64,000 bases of DNA from Acanthornis magna (lineage: Eukaryota; Chordata; Aves; Passeriformes; Acanthizidae). The stretch covers positions 1,860,001 through 1,924,000 of the forward strand of contig JAWUZG010000028.1 in NCBI GenBank assembly GCA_036785705.1. Direction: 5' to 3'. Below the pieces are notes generated by a model, which made no database searches, had not been told where the DNA came from, and saw only the letters and a list, made by a program, of their open reading frames with translations. A program made the translations under genes and the position numbers. Shown in pieces: positions 34,255-49,300 of this stretch. The number at the start of each line of letters is the position of its first letter. Positions within the stretch are counted from its first letter, which is position 1.

Positions 34255-34370
34255 TTAGTAAACCATACTGCCCCTAAGCAGCAGGATGTCTTTACACAAA
34301 AAAGGATATGATTCATAATCCAGTGTTTGAGTGAGTACTCCAGTCAGGACAAACTCAGCATTGTGGACAT
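34255..34370 (-). CDS. PAXIP1: PAXIP1 terminal coding exon with an unusual C-terminus
   Basis: After the TTTCCAG acceptor the exon encodes [21 protein letters not shown], which is the conserved BRCT6 end. It then continues [16 protein letters not shown] to a TAA. The remembered mammalian protein stops three residues after ESY (KFN). The tail therefore looks about 13 residues longer and unrelated. It follows a run of six T on the coding strand, so a one-base length error would change it. Confidence 0.88.
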
Positions 34371-37300
34371 CTGGAAATATCAAAAACATTCATACAGTTC
34401 ACACACTACACAGAAATTCTGCCTCATTCTGCATGTGTCAGGACAGGACATGTTCTGGACCTTTCTGACCTTCATGCAAAGATAAACAGGAGTGTCACCC
34501 CATCACTACCAGGGCCCTACAAATCAGCCATCACAGCTGACACTGCCCAGACCAGACTTGCCCACACAGAATACATAAATCACTCAAGGACTTTCAGCTT
34601 CCCATGCTCTGCCAGTGAGCAGGTACACACGGAGCCAGGAGGAGCATGGCCAGGACAGCTGACCCCAGCTGGCCAGACCTGGCTGGGAGCCACTGATCAC
34701 TGCTCAGGGAAGCGGTGGGTATTGGCAGGTGGCTGCTGAGCAACTGTGTTGTGCATCATTTGTATCTCTAGGAGTTTACTCCTCTCTTTCTTTCATTACT
34801 ATTATGACAATTTTTCTTATTAAGCACGTTGTTGTTATTGTCATTATTATTAACAGTGTATTACCTTATTTCAGTTATTAAACTCTTCTATCTCAACCCA
34901 TGAGGTTTACTTTTTTTTTCCAATTCTCTTCCTCTCCTGTATTGAAATGGAGGGAGCCAGGGTGTGGTATTGAGTTGCCTTCTGAGCTTAAACCACAGAA
35001 CACAGGAACTTTGCCTAAACAGGACTGAAACCCCAAGATCCAGCCTACCCTTCCAAAAATTTATGGTGACCTGCCTATAAAATAATTATTAAATATATCC
35101 TGCAAACAGCTAGCTCAGATTTCTCCACGGTTTGCAGATGGTCCATGTATTGCTCTATTATCTGAAAGCTTCAAAAGATCTCTGTATTTGTATAATAATC
35201 ATAATGATAACTATAAAATAGAGGGAAAAAATCGAACAGTTATACTGTTCAATCACAACAAAAGCTTATACATACCTATGCCTCGTGCGAAATATTCTCG
35301 ACATAAATGAAGGTCATTTTCACAGGAAATCAAGATTATCTCCGGCAAACTCTAAAGGAAAGAAACTAATGGTAAGCTCAGAAGAACATGGTAAGGTATT
35401 ACCAGTAAATTATAGAAAGAAACACTGAACACACTTTATTCTGTTTATGCTCCATGAGTTTTCGAAAAGAAGGTTGTTTAGATAATACTTTTCCTCCTGC
35501 GCATTCCACAATAGCTTTCATGGTGGAAAGACTGGGACAGATTCCAGGCGTAATGTAAAAATATTTTCCCTAAAAAGACAAAAAGAACAACAAGAAAAAA
35601 CATTTTGTTAACTGCATGAAATTTTAATGTCATGTGACACTTCTTTTATACAACAACAGGGCAGGCTTTGTAAGCTGGGGTTTGGTTTATGGACACAGAT
35701 TTATCAGTTGATGAGCTGTCCTGAATGACTGCTGATGTTTCCCCTAGAGGGGCAAATGCACAATTTTGATAAACTTGAACAGTTAAGGTGTGCCTATTTC
35801 CACACCTGTAAAATAGCAACTGCAGCTTGGTAAGACACATAAGGTCAATATTCCTTGCTTCTTTGAGCACAGGAACATCTCAGTGTTACAAAAGAACTTT
35901 TATCTTTTAATGAATAGCCAATTTACTTCCTGACAAAAATTATTCTACTACTTGACTGAGATAGATGATCAGATCATAAAGTAGATTATCTGTGTTTATC
36001 AGATAGGAATAAAAAAGCAGAAAACACCTTGCTATTTAGTCTCCAAAACTGAGAGCAAAATGTAGCATTTAGACGTAATAGAAGACAACATAGATTCTTA
36101 TTTATTACAGGTGGAAAAAATACCTGTTTTAGGTGATTTACCTCAATAAACAGTCTGTAATTCAGTTAGGCTGAAGAATCTTTAGCAACTCAGATCTCCA
36201 GATACCTCTCTGCACTGTAATGTAATTTTAACCAGAGGCATGAAAACATCTTGCACCATCCTAGCAAACAGCCTGGTGGAAAGTGCAGTCTCCAAGGAGA
36301 ATCACACTAGAACTCCCTGAGGCTGAAGGGCAAACTCACTCTCAGACTCCCATTTTTATGGGCAAGTGCTCTGACTATGAGGCTGGTGCAAAAAAGAAAA
36401 GAGAAAAGAAAGTCCCTTCCATAAGTGGCTTCTTACAAGTAACAGAACAATGTTCTAAATTTTTGAAGAGAACAAATATATTGAGCATGTTTTGTTAACA
36501 TCTACAGAATCCAGTCATTCAGAGGGTTCACACCCATCCCAGTGATGATTATTAGGCAGGAAATAGACATAAAGTCGAAAAGAAAATTTACAAGAAATGT
36601 TTCCTGCTATATGTCAGTCTCATCTATTACTTTTAGTTATAGAACCTGTGGTCCCAATGCTGCAAAAATTAGGTTGAAAAACTCCAAGTGTTTCAATGTT
36701 AAACTACTTACCTTGAACAGTGGAGCTACTTGTGCTCTCTTTAGAGACTCCTCTAAACTGAAGCAGAAAAGCACTTCAGCTTCAGCATCTCTGAGAACAA
36801 AGTTCTGCTCATCTGAAAAAGAGAGACCGATGATGAGAAACACAAAAAACAAACACCTGCTGTAATTTAACACGATTACAATACCCCCTCTTATTAGACT
36901 TCTTACAATGATGACCCCCAATTACTTGGAGAATTAAACTGTTTTACATTTACATACCTAACAGCACTGTCCTATCAATACCCTTTTTCTAACTTATTGG
37001 AGACACTTGCAAATTTTTTTTTTTTTGATTCTCTGCAAACAAAGAATGATCAAGTGGAGGAATTACGTTTAAATTCAAATTACTGTGACCACCCAGAGGA
37101 GCCCAGAAACTGTCTTCTTTTCACACAGTCTTAACAGAAACAACTTTCCATCTCTTTCACTTGTCTTGTTATTCAGCCACTTTTTATTAGGGATAGAACT
37201 TCAGCCTTCATCTTTCCACAAAAGCTGTGTCAAGAATAATTTATAAATCCAATTTAATCCAAACCCCCTAAGTCTAAAGACCAAAACCAAAAAATTATAC

Positions 37301-40300
37301 AGAGAACAAACTGGTCTTTCCAGGTACTATTCTGACAAGTTGAAAGAGACAGTGTTAATACTCCTCCAAAAGACACAGGGAACAAGTGAGACAATTTTTG
37401 TAAGCAATTGCCATATGTTCCATCATTGTAGTAAGTACAAAACTGGAGCCAGCCCATTAGCTACAAATAAACCTAATTTCAGTAAATAAGTACTTCAAGT
37501 ACTGGATCACAACAGTCTTCCTAAATGCCCCGACTTTCTTCATCTTCTAAGAGTTTTCAAATGAATCAATTTCTCAGTTCACTGATGCTGAAGTAAGCAA
37601 ATTGCATTCTTGAGATTTATAAAAATCTTTCCTGGTTTATTAGTTAATTACTCATAGATTCAAGTCTTTATGGTAGTTAGCCAGCGATGTAATAAATTTT
37701 CTTCTTACAAACAAATTATATAAAAAGCACTAAACAATCATAAACCAAATAACCACCCTTTCAGAAAGGGTGAATTAAAAAATAATGCAGCCACAGGTAA
37801 AAATCAACAAAATGGCTACACAAGAAAAAAATACATTACTTAACAACATCCCATCATTTAGACACCCTAAAAAAACCTTTTAAAGTATGTTTTTCTTTAT
37901 TTAAGGGAAAGAAACTGTATTAAAACAAATGAAAACTAAATGAAACAAAATGTTCTGCTGAAAGAGAACTTGATTTTTAAAAACCCACATAATTCTTGTG
38001 ACTGCTTTGCTTAACCATACTAACACAACCTTCTACCTCAAGTGGAATGCAAACTAGATGCTAATAGAATTATTAAAAAACTTTGCAAATTATTCTTCAA
38101 GAGGACCAATGATAGCCAGGCTTGCCATAGAATTAGAATTTCTGCTTTCAAAAGCTGAACTCTTTAGGAAACTGGTAAAAATCACTGAAGTCAGAAGACA
38201 AAACAATAAAGTACATTTAAATACACTTGTCAATGAACCTTTATTTTACTATAGGAATTGATACTATTTTAACTTACCAACAAATTTCTGGCATTTGAAA
38301 CACTCTTCTAACCACTCTGGAGTTACTATGTGCTTGACTACAGAAATTGCTGTCAGGAACTTGACAGTTCGGGTCACTTTACTGGCAACTAGATGGGTAC
38401 ACTTCTGGGCAGAGTCTGCTACTTCACCTCCAAGGATATAGAGTTTCTGAAAGTTGTACAAAACACAAATCAGAATGGAATAGGTGTTAAAAAAATGAAG
38501 GAAAAACATAAGTTAAATATAATACCACCATCAAATCAAATTAAGCTCCTAATGAAATAGTAAATATAGATTTCTGTGTTACAGTCATTCCTTTACTAAA
38601 GCTGATTACTTTTGACAGAATTTACAGCCAATGAAAATCCAGGTATTTCCAGACATAAATATCACCTGGCAAGACTGAAAACTATCACCTGTTTCTGCAG
38701 TTTTTTTATTTTGGGTTATGCTTTATTTTTAAGCAATGAAATAACTGCAAGATGCAAATTAAAATTTTTTTCAGTGAAACATGATATTAAATTTAAGTGA
38801 GCAATAATAAGAATATATAGTAATTTTGCTCTTTTCTATGGAAAGTGTACACAGTGTAGCTACTGGAAACTTAATTTTGCTGTGCTTTTCTTCAAAGAGA
38901 AAAGCACCTTATGAAAAACACATATTTCACAGGCACTTTTGATGATACTGAGCAATTATTCCTTTTTCCTTGGTTTAAACCACCAAGCTCAAACTAGTTC
39001 CTCATAGCTGCTATCTTATCAGCTGAGCCAGTCATTATCTGAAAGAATAAGTAATACAATGAATCAGCTGATGAGGCACATCAGATTACCCTAGGTGTTA
39101 GAGAGTGCTACCCTCATAAAAATTTCAAGAATGAAAAAAATACTTGGACAGTTTAGTAACTATGCGCCCTGGATTTCTGATTTTTGAAGGCAAATATTTT
39201 GCCCAAATAAATAAAACCCACACCAATATCTATAAGCACAAATATTTAACAGACTAGGGTGATCTCATTACATGAATCCTTGGGCGTCCCAAAGCAAGAA
39301 AGCCTAAGGGGTGGATAAGAAGCCCCAGAGGTCTCTGGCAGCCCTGTGCACTCTACTGTTCTGATGGTGATGACCATGTAGGACAGACAGGGATAGTGCT
39401 TTGAGCTCTTCTTTACCATGCTCTGATGGTTTTCATAAAGATGACACACTACTCAATGACACTGAACCTCTCCACTATTTATTTCCTTCCCGGTATGTGC
39501 AAACACGCTGGGAGCAGTACACTGTACCCCTCTGAAAGGCAAAGGCTGCTGTTGCTATGTTCACCTCAAACACTTCTACCCCTTAGAAGAGACCTTGCCA
39601 GATTTCCGCTCTGACGTGGAAGGAACACTTTGGCCATAAGGGTAAAAAGATTACGCCTCCACCTCAAGAAGATGAGAAGTAATCCAGCCCCAGTTAGGTA
39701 TCTAAACTCCGCAAAGTTTTGATAGCATCAGTGCTGCCAGATTTACATTCAACTTCACAAGCTTTAAGGCTGAAGTAAATTTTTCTAATTTGTCAGCCAT
39801 AGCTGTTACCAAAACAGATTCTCTGTATAATTAACCTCATACCAACATGACAGAAAATGACAAGTTGACACTGGAACTTTATGGGATACACTGAAAAATA
39901 TTTTATGTTCCAAAATATTTACTATCAAGCTTCAAATGCAAACACTGCAAGGGAAAAAAGCTCCAAACTTCATCCACTTTTAAAACAAGTTTAGATGTAA
40001 TAAAGAAAGTATTATATATTTTTGAGCACACTGAAGTGCATATTTCTCAGAAATGTAGTGGTCTCACACTAGGCCTCATTTACTTCTCATTATCTGAAAG
40101 TTATAAATTATTTACAGTTAAGTTTTGGTACAGCTTTATTAGGGAATAGAACAAAACCTCCACAGGAATTCATCTCACACCTGCCATAAGCTTTGTCATC
40201 AGCTTTCTTTGAAGCATTTGGCACTACAGATAGCAATTCCACTAGAAGAATCTTGCACTCATGCACTAAAATCATCATTATTTTTCTCACCTAAATTTGG

Positions 40301-43300
40301 TAATGAAATTTGCTGATTTAAAAACAAATATGGAGAGGGCTTTCTTGCTTTTTAAGGCAGTCCTAGAGAAAGAAAAAGCAAGTAGCACAGTAGTGTAAAA
40401 TAGTTAACTAAAGGAGAACAGCTCACAAAAACTCATTTCACATAAACCTACTCTAGCCTCAGGGCCAGTAAGTATGAGTTTTTATCCACTAGATAAATGC
40501 TAATCAAGTCTTAGAAAAAATTCAGTATCAATAAAAATGTTGTCAGATGTTTCAATGTCACAAGAGATAAGCTTGAAAGTCACCTTAATGTACTGTTGCA
40601 CTTGCATAGGTTCAAATCCTGTGAAGAGCACCATTGGTGTCAGCTCAGGGGTGAGTTTTTTAGTAGGTGGCGGCAGGTCTTCAATCCTAGAAAACAGAGG
40701 AAATACAGCAGAATGTGATGTTTGGGCCCAAAGCTGTATAACCGCAATTTGAAATTAGACATGCACATGCTTAAAGCTTTTACCAACTGAATGAACCCAG
40801 GCGAATGAGAATTAGGCAGGATTTTTCCTGAAGGAAAGACCACCATGCAGAGAACATGACATATTCTCCTCTTTCTGCACTCTCTTACTACTTCACTCTC
40901 TTAGTTTATTGTTTTATTCCTGCCAGCTGAGCAACTGGCAGCATCCAGAACCCATTGACAGTTATTTCACTGAGCAGGGCACAGGACAGTGCAGGCTGAT
41001 GGGCAGCTGACACTTCTGAGGAACAGTCAGTTTTAAGGACTACGGGCATTGAGTGCTCACTGTTCTTACCTCGGTCTTTTGGAAGATGGCTGAAGACTGG
41101 ATTCATTTTGCTTTGGTTTCAAAGGCAACCTCACACCCTGAAATCAGACCAGTTATATTTTTAGATCCAAATTAAGCAGGGAAAACAATTTCTATCCTGA
41201 ATAAAACACAAATGAAAGTGACGTGCTGCTGAACACATGGGGCACCTACTGCTTACACAACGAACCCAAGAGCAAAGCTGAGCATTAGCCAAAGCTTCTC
41301 CACAAACTTATGTAACACCAAACAAATATTGTGGGACTTTTTTTTCCTTCATCCACTGATAATTATCATTGGAAAAGTCAAAGAATTAAATGAGAAAGAG
41401 ACTGAAAAGCCTGTCAACTTGTTAAGTATATGAAGACGACAATATGCTTCCTGGTGCTAAATTTCATGGAATGGCAATATCCCAGAAAGCACTGTTTTAA
41501 ACTCAAGTCCCCTAACTACACAAATAAGCTGGATAGGCAGTCCCACCTCCCCAGCATGGCCTCAGGGGTGGTTAAATTAAGCTTTTAGGCTGTCCTTGGC
41601 CTGAGTAACTTGAAACCACAGCTCTTGGGTTCAGGAGTGTGTGACATCTATTCCTTTTTAACCTTCAAATTGAAACCTGAAATTTAATGAAGAATGCTAG
41701 AGGCACATGACCAGAAAGACAGGCAGTATTGTCCCAGACTTGCTGTGAGACTGTTCCTTTGGGAGCAACAAGCCACAGGGGTTTGTATCCTGCTCTCAGG
41801 AACAGGCATTTTTATGCTAGACAAGCCATAGTATGAGCAGCAGGAAAGAAAAGTGCACACATTCACTTTTTGATAGGCACTTCAATTATGAAAATGCAAG
41901 AGGTAGATGGCATCAACAGTATCTGACAAGACAGCTGTCCTCAGAAGAGGACCCCTGTAAGATTGCCGTCTGAGGTGTTGGTGCGGTTTGCTTCAGACAA
42001 TCGGGACGGAGACGAGAGACCTCTGGAGTTTGATCTTAGAGCATGAGGTTTATTGTGAAGAGGCGTGAGTGTAAGAGACCTGCTAAGGGCTGCCAGACGC
42101 AGCTCAGAGCAGGTCCGAAAAGTAAGAGAGACGTACAGAATACGGAAAAGAAGGAAAGAATGAAAGTACCGTGGTTGCAGTTTACAATACAATAAATCAT
42201 CTTCTGTGCTGAATATTCTAAATTTCACTAACCAATCTAGAACAAGCTACAAATCCTACAACATTTACATACAGCCTATGAGAGTCATTGCATTACCATA
42301 CAACGTTATATTTTAAACCCTTAAAACTGCGTTTTGGACCCTCTGCCAAGTTGGTAGGGTCTGCTCTGACCCTTGGACCTGCCTGCAAGCAGAGGGGATT
42401 GTCTAATCAAGAAGGTATTAACTTCAGTCGGCTATACCATTGTTTTTCCAGTTATTCAGTAACTGAGGTTTGGTATCTCAAAGCTTGTCTTCATTTCAAT
42501 CTCGCTTATAGTTTCCATATTCTCAGCATCTTTTGCCAGGTAATAATATTTATAAGGCTTTCCTATTTCATCCTCCCCAACAGACCCCAAATCCCAAGAC
42601 AAACAGGAACGCCTACTGTGAAGGCAGTGAAGTACCTTGCCTTCCCTGACACTTGCACATGCCCAGCATTTTCTCTTACCAAACCATATTCCTGTGTGGG
42701 CACCCACAGGGCAGCTGGACTAGATTGTCTCCATAGGTCTCCAAAATTTCAGTCTAAGTTACAAGATTCCCACTTCACATGGGCAAGAAGGGTACCCACA
42801 TGAATACAGAAGGGGAGGTACTAAATTACCCAGCTGACCCGAGGTCTCCATTTGCTCCACAAGACAAAACATGGACCACAACCTGGTGTGACTGACCCAC
42901 ACAAAGGTGTCCAGTTTTAAACTGCACTATGGATGCAAAGGGTGGTGGTAACGAACTCAAAACTGAGTTAGTTAAAAGCTGTTTCAAATACTAATACTTC
43001 ATCCTGAATCTTCTCATGGACTTTTTGATTTTGCAACAGCAGAATGCATCCTTCTTCTGGACAATATGAAGACCACAAATTTTAAAGGCATTTAGTTTTC
43101 TAAAAATTATTTTCCTATGGGCCCACAAAACAATTCCACAGGGGTCTACAAGAAGAGTGTTTCAAACTTGTCAGGAATACAGTAGTGGCTATTTCTAAAG
43201 TGGCTATATTAAAGCAACAGTGTCCTGATTCCCCATTTCAAGCATCGGTACAAATTAAGTATTGAGAGTAACTAAGCACCCCTTGTCTGAAGAGTAGACA

Positions 43301-46300
43301 AAGTGACTGAGATACAACTGATACAGAACACAAGAAGTGTGGCAGAACACTTTTGTGCAATATAAAATGCTATCTGACAGACACCTGTTGTACACATGAA
43401 CTGAAAGTTCACCAGCCTAAACTGGGATTTATCCACTTCAAGACACACTGTGAAAACTTATCAAGTATCTGAAATGGGAAAAAAACTTACAATACAAAAA
43501 CATGAGATAGGTTTAAGAGCTGAGATGGAAACTGCAGCTTATTCAGAATATGCATCTTATGTTTTGCATGGTTCACAGAATACACTACACAACAAAAATT
43601 ATCTGTCTTACATGTTTTTCAATGTACAACTCTTCATTGTTCATTTCGGCTGTTGTTATTTTGGAGTTATCAACTACACTTTTTAAAGCATGGTATATTT
43701 TTAAGTTCTAAAATACGTGGTATATATGCCCATGGTTTTACTTCTTGGTATATACCAGAGAGACAATATAAAGTAATTCCACTCTTAATTTACATTATGT
43801 ATCCTACTTGAAATTTAGTCAATATTCTAACAAAATTCTTACTGATTTTGGGCGTTCTGTCTTAAAATCCCTTATGTGGTCTAATTTATAGTGTTAGGCA
43901 CCGACTCAAAAAATACTAAGCCCTTTCTAAAGGCCTGATTTAGAAGAGCAAAACACCTAACCCAAAATGTGTCAGCAGCAAGTTCATTCTGTATATCCCA
44001 CTACAATTCCTTAATTCTGCAAAAGGTTATTTCTCCGATTCCTCAGAATAAAACAGAACTTCAGCAGAAAGTACAACCAGAAGCTTCAGCATAGGCAAGG
44101 AGTGATCTTATCAAAATAGCTGTATATATACAATAATTCCACATACCATTAGAAGTTCTGGTGACACCTTTAGCGGGACTCTCCAAGCATCTAGGGAATG
44201 GAGAACAGAACGAAAGTTACACCATTGCCAAGTTTTTATAACAGAGGAAACACGCTTCTACTGATTGAACAGCCACATAAAAATGCTGCAGAATAGAGGA
44301 TTTTGTGACTGAAACTCTTACCCAGCAGGTTTAGCACTAGATGCTGGCTGGGAGAGAGTGGATCCTGGAGGTTGAACACGGTGTACCGGCTGTGCTGGAT
44401 CTGCCGCAGCGCCTCAAAGTTGCCCAGCAGGATGTCGCAGAGCCACTGCGCGTTCACGCATGGTATCCGCCACTCCTTGGCTTTCTCATACTTCAACCCG
44501 CTGGCCCTTGGTGGTAAGAGATGAAAAAAAATTTGTATTGCAAAGAAATAGGTAAACTAGTAATTTCTAACAACAAACCTAAAATAGCAGTATTTCTTTA
44601 TTGGTCTCTTATCTGTGTTAACTGTAACAGAGGAGATACTCTGAAAAATGCTTTTGTTCTACATGTCAGAACAAGTCACTCAGGGGAGAATTTCTACTGC
44701 AAATGGAATTGTTAGACCTGGATTTAAATTTTCCCTCCTCCAACGTTTTAGAACAATTATTAAAGAAAGGTATTTTACTTATGGATGGCCTAAAAGTCAG
44801 CATCACTTATATTATAAAGAGCAAAATTAGAAATTACTTTTCTTTTGCCTGTCTTAAGAAGGCCAAATTTATCACATAACACATGCTGTAATTTAGTTCA
44901 AGAAACAACATCACAGAGTTTATTGCTATCAAACTGTAGAATTGATTAGAATTAACACTCTAATAATGAGCCACACATAGCACCTCACATTCAGAGAACA
45001 CTACCTGGCAAGACGTTGCTGACAAAGCAAGGACTACGGAGTGAAGCACTTACTCTTTACAGATGAGAACTGTATTGCTGCGGCACAGGTAGCCGGTGTA
45101 TTTGGCACCTGCTAGGTAGGCCATGAGCTTGAGGTCATCTCTGTCACTATCAACAAATCCTGTCACAGAGATTATCTGCAGACAGAAAGACACAGTTATA
45201 AATAACTGAACATTGATGGTACTTAAAAAACACTCCCATGGAAAATATTTTTCCATGACTAACTTTTTTACATTACAATGAAATGTACAGTATGGTGTAT
45301 AAGCACTTAATTAAAGCATGGCTTGTAGGATACAAACAGTACAATTTAGAAGTGATTTGTTTACACAAAAAAATGTCAGGTTTCTAGCAGTAGTTCTGAC
45401 TTAGGAAGAATCATTTCCATGCTTCTGGTCAGCCTTTTCCCATTTACAGAGACTACAGTTTTATTATGAAAGAGCTCAGAGCCCAATTTGCTTCTCACAT
45501 ACCTCACCTCTTTCTTCTGCTGCTATTTATATTGAGACACAACAAGCGAAACTTACACTTAGTTGCTCTACTCTAAAAATCTCAAAACTGTGGTCTACTC
45601 TGCCATGAAACCAAATAAACTGTGCCAGTTGATCATCGGTGGTGAACTGTAATTACACATCTTCCATTATCTTTAATCTTGACAGGTTTTCATTTTTGTC
45701 ATTCTTTTCTTTAGGAAAAGGCAACAGTAATTTTGTTTGAAACTGTGTTTATTACATTACATATTACATTTACCACTAACCTCTGAGTTTGCAGACACGT
45801 TGTTATATTCTGATTTTCCCAATTCCATATTTCTTTTTATGTCTGTCAGAATAGTCTATTAGCAAGGCCATCATCCTGTGTGTCTGCATCCAGCACAAAG
45901 AAATCCAATGCCAAGACATACTTTGGCACTTTGTTTTTATATGGCATAGTGCGTTTCAAGATGCCTCTGAACTGAACTAAAGGTTTTCAATTCCACAAAA
46001 TTTCACTCCCACACAGCTCCTCATTGCACTGGCAACGGACTGTGACCTCCTATCCTCTGATTAGCAGCACAGCCTTCCTTTTTTGATATTTGCTAAGCAT
46101 TGACTCGAAAAACCCTCAAAAATCCTCTCAGAATATTAGGTTATTGTACAGGAAGCACATACTGTTAGATGTGCTGCTATAAACTATGCAGCTTGGATTG
46201 CTGCTACCTTGCTATGTGTAACTCATGCAATCTTTGCCCCTCAGTATCTGAGAAAGTAACTCACAAAGGCAGCTGTTACTCCTCACCACTCTGAACTCAG

Positions 46301-49300
46301 GAAGACTTGCAAAGCCCTGACAACACCTGGCGGCAGCAGCACAGCAACACAGCACCTTGAGATTAACAGAAGCTTTTCTTCCAAGCCAAAAGAAATGCAT
46401 TTTGCTCTGAGTAAGCACTTTCTAGCTCTGTTTTAATACTACTCATGTAATGAAGCAAGCAATGAAGTAAGCATTCCTTAGAAGCAAGCTTTTCCTGCTT
46501 ACATGTTGAGAGCACGGCTTTCCTCCTGGTGGAAATGCCACTGGAAAATGAAGGGCTCGATGAGGTGGGACCATTTTCTTCTTCTTCAAGATTGCATTCA
46601 GCCAATGTGCTGTAATACATCTCTTCCTTTCTCTTAAAGCCTAGGAATACATGTACAAACAGCTTTTAAAAACCCAAATACATGTTTATTTTATTTTACA
46701 TTTTTTCTACAAATCAAAACTTTGATTTTGTTTTTCTCTACTTTTTAGGCTCCTCCTTCCCATAGCATCTTCCTTACGGTTCTCTGGGAAAAGCCTACTA
46801 CTACATGTACTATGAAAGTTTGTGCACCAAAGAACACAAACCATAAAAAACCACACATTGAAAAACTTTACATTTGCAATTTAAGCATGAAGTACACAGA
46901 GCAAAGCCCTGCCTTTCCAGTAAGAGAATGAAAACATGCACTAGCACAAGTTCCCAGCTGGCTCACCTGAGCATACATGTTACTGACTTGGCTTTCACAG
47001 AGAAGGTGAGTACATCTGCTCGTGAGAGTAGGGTCCACTGTCCCACCATGTGCTTGGATGATCTGGTAAGAGAGCAAACCCAGAACTTCTAGTATATAAC
47101 AATTTTTAAATTATATTAAGAAACAAAAAGTCTGAAATGAAAGTCTACCCTTTTAGGTCATTGCCACCATTAGCACCACTTCACTGAAGAGTTACCCCCC
47201 AAAACCAGGTTTCTTATCTAGCTTAAGAACAATTTTGAAAACAAAAAACAAAATTAAATATGCAGCTTTTCATTGAACAAAAAGTCTATTTTTTAGAATA
47301 AATGGAAAAAAAACCAAAAGAAAGATATATAAACAAAAATAACCCTTCTCACGTTTTTTATTTTTTGCAGTATAACTATTAAACAATTTTTCATGAACTA
47401 TTCAATTCTATCTCAGCAATAAACACAAGTGCTGTTAAAAATGTCAACAGCTTACTTGATTATGCAAAATTGTAGGGAAAATTCAACTACAAAATCCATC
47501 AGAAGTTTCTGAAGAACATCAAAGTCCTCTTATTTAGGAAAGGATACAATCAGACTTTTCTGAAAAATAGAAGTTGGCAAAAAAATAGAAACACTCTATT
47601 CTTCCATCTTATTCACTCAGGTGGACACCTCACAGGCTATTAAATGCCAAAATTATATGCAAAAAAGAATCTTTGTACACAATCAAGTTAAAGCTAGACA
47701 GTGATGCTATATTACATCTGCTGCACTACAGCTGCCTGATTAAAAGCATAAATAACTGGGAAATAGTTAAGGCTGCAAATTACTTAGCTCGTGTTCTGCC
47801 TGAAGACTTAGTTCAACCAGGCTGCACACCTAAAGTATTTTTATTACTTTTTCTGGTCAGCAGCAGTTGAATAATTTATTTTTAGGTTGTAACAGAAGAA
47901 TTACACAAAAGGATGCTTCAAGAAAAGTGAACAGTGCTGAAACACTTCCAATTATTTCTTTTAGAATTTAGGGACTATGACATTATGTTATAGATTTTCA
48001 GAAATACAGCAGAATCTCACCCGTTTCCAGGTCGCTAACAGCTGCTTGTCAGACATCTGCTCTGGGTAATCAGCAATTGCAAAGACACAGCCCAGTAGGA
48101 AATACTCTTCTGGAACTGGAATAATTTGGCACAAAAGAAGAAACAATTAAATACTTAAAGGGCTGAAGAGTTCATCTCAGAACACATTTGCTACACTGAC
48201 CTCTTCCTATGATCAAGTTATGAACTTTGTAACTGTACTTCCTTGGAAAAAGTAGGGTCCAAAATTTCAAAGCTGAAAGCCTTTAAGGCGCAGTTCAGCC
48301 CAGGGTTTGATTTTATTCTGGGTGGGTTTTTTTTTCTCTGGATGAAGAGGAGCTAAAGGGGCAGAAGCAAGGAAAACATAAGACAACTTCCTCTTTTCCT
48401 CATCAGCTATGAATAGCTAAAGCAATCAAAAAGTTTTCAGTTCTACTAGCACAGACAGAATTGAAACCAAGGGGTGACAACTTTCTGATAGTGCATCTTC
48501 ATTAATTTACTAGTATTTCCAAAATTTTAGTTGTCCTTCCAGTTGTTATACTGTTTGAAAGCTTCCCCCTCCCCTTCTTCCAAAAGAAAAAAGAATTTAA
48601 AACAATTATACTATGCATTGACTAACACTGTTCTGAAATATAGTTTGTGTACTTGTGGTACCAAGTGTTTTTTTGAAAAGAGAACATTCTAAGCACTCTC
48701 ATGCTTTTCAGATTGCTGAACCATTATTAGTTATTATTCAAATATTTCTCTAAAAATCAGTAAAACCAGTTCTGAGCCATGAATGGCGTTCCTTACAATC
48801 CCATCCTGTAAACACTTTTTGATATTTTACCCCACTTCATGTCATTAGCTACTTATTTCCAGGAGCAGAAGGCAATAATTACTAACTCTCCACTGCTGGA
48901 TCATGCCCAAAAAGCGGCTGTTGCTGCAGTTGCTGCTGTTGCTGCTGGTGGTGTTGTGGCTGCTGGGCTGCAACTGGAAGCTGTAGTGCTTGAGGTGTCT
49001 GAGTTAAGTGCTGCGCTGCCTGATTCTGCATTTGCTGCTGATGATGCTGTTGGTGCAGTCGCTGTAAGTGTTGCTGCTGCAGTTGCTGCTGCTGATGTTG
49101 CAGCTGTTGCTGTTGCAGCTGTTGCTGTTGCAGGTTCTGCTGCTGCAGCTGTTGCAGCTGTTGCTGCTGCTGCTGCAGCTGTTGCAGCTGCTGTTGCAGC
49201 ACATGCTGCTGCTGGAACTGGAGCGGCTGCGGAGGGCGGTGCAGCTGCTGCTGCGCGTGGAGCGGCTGCTGCGGGAACTGGAGCTGCTGCTGGGAGAACT

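Noticed and set aside
42711..42770. Faint CR1-like wording (GCAGCTGGACTAGATTGTCT) to the right of the solo LTR
   Set aside because: The similarity is too short and broken to call a CR1 fragment with confidence.
46363..46620. 85-codon minus-strand frame over exon 10
   Set aside because: It is in a different register from the PAXIP1 frame and does not join exons 9 or 11 in phase.
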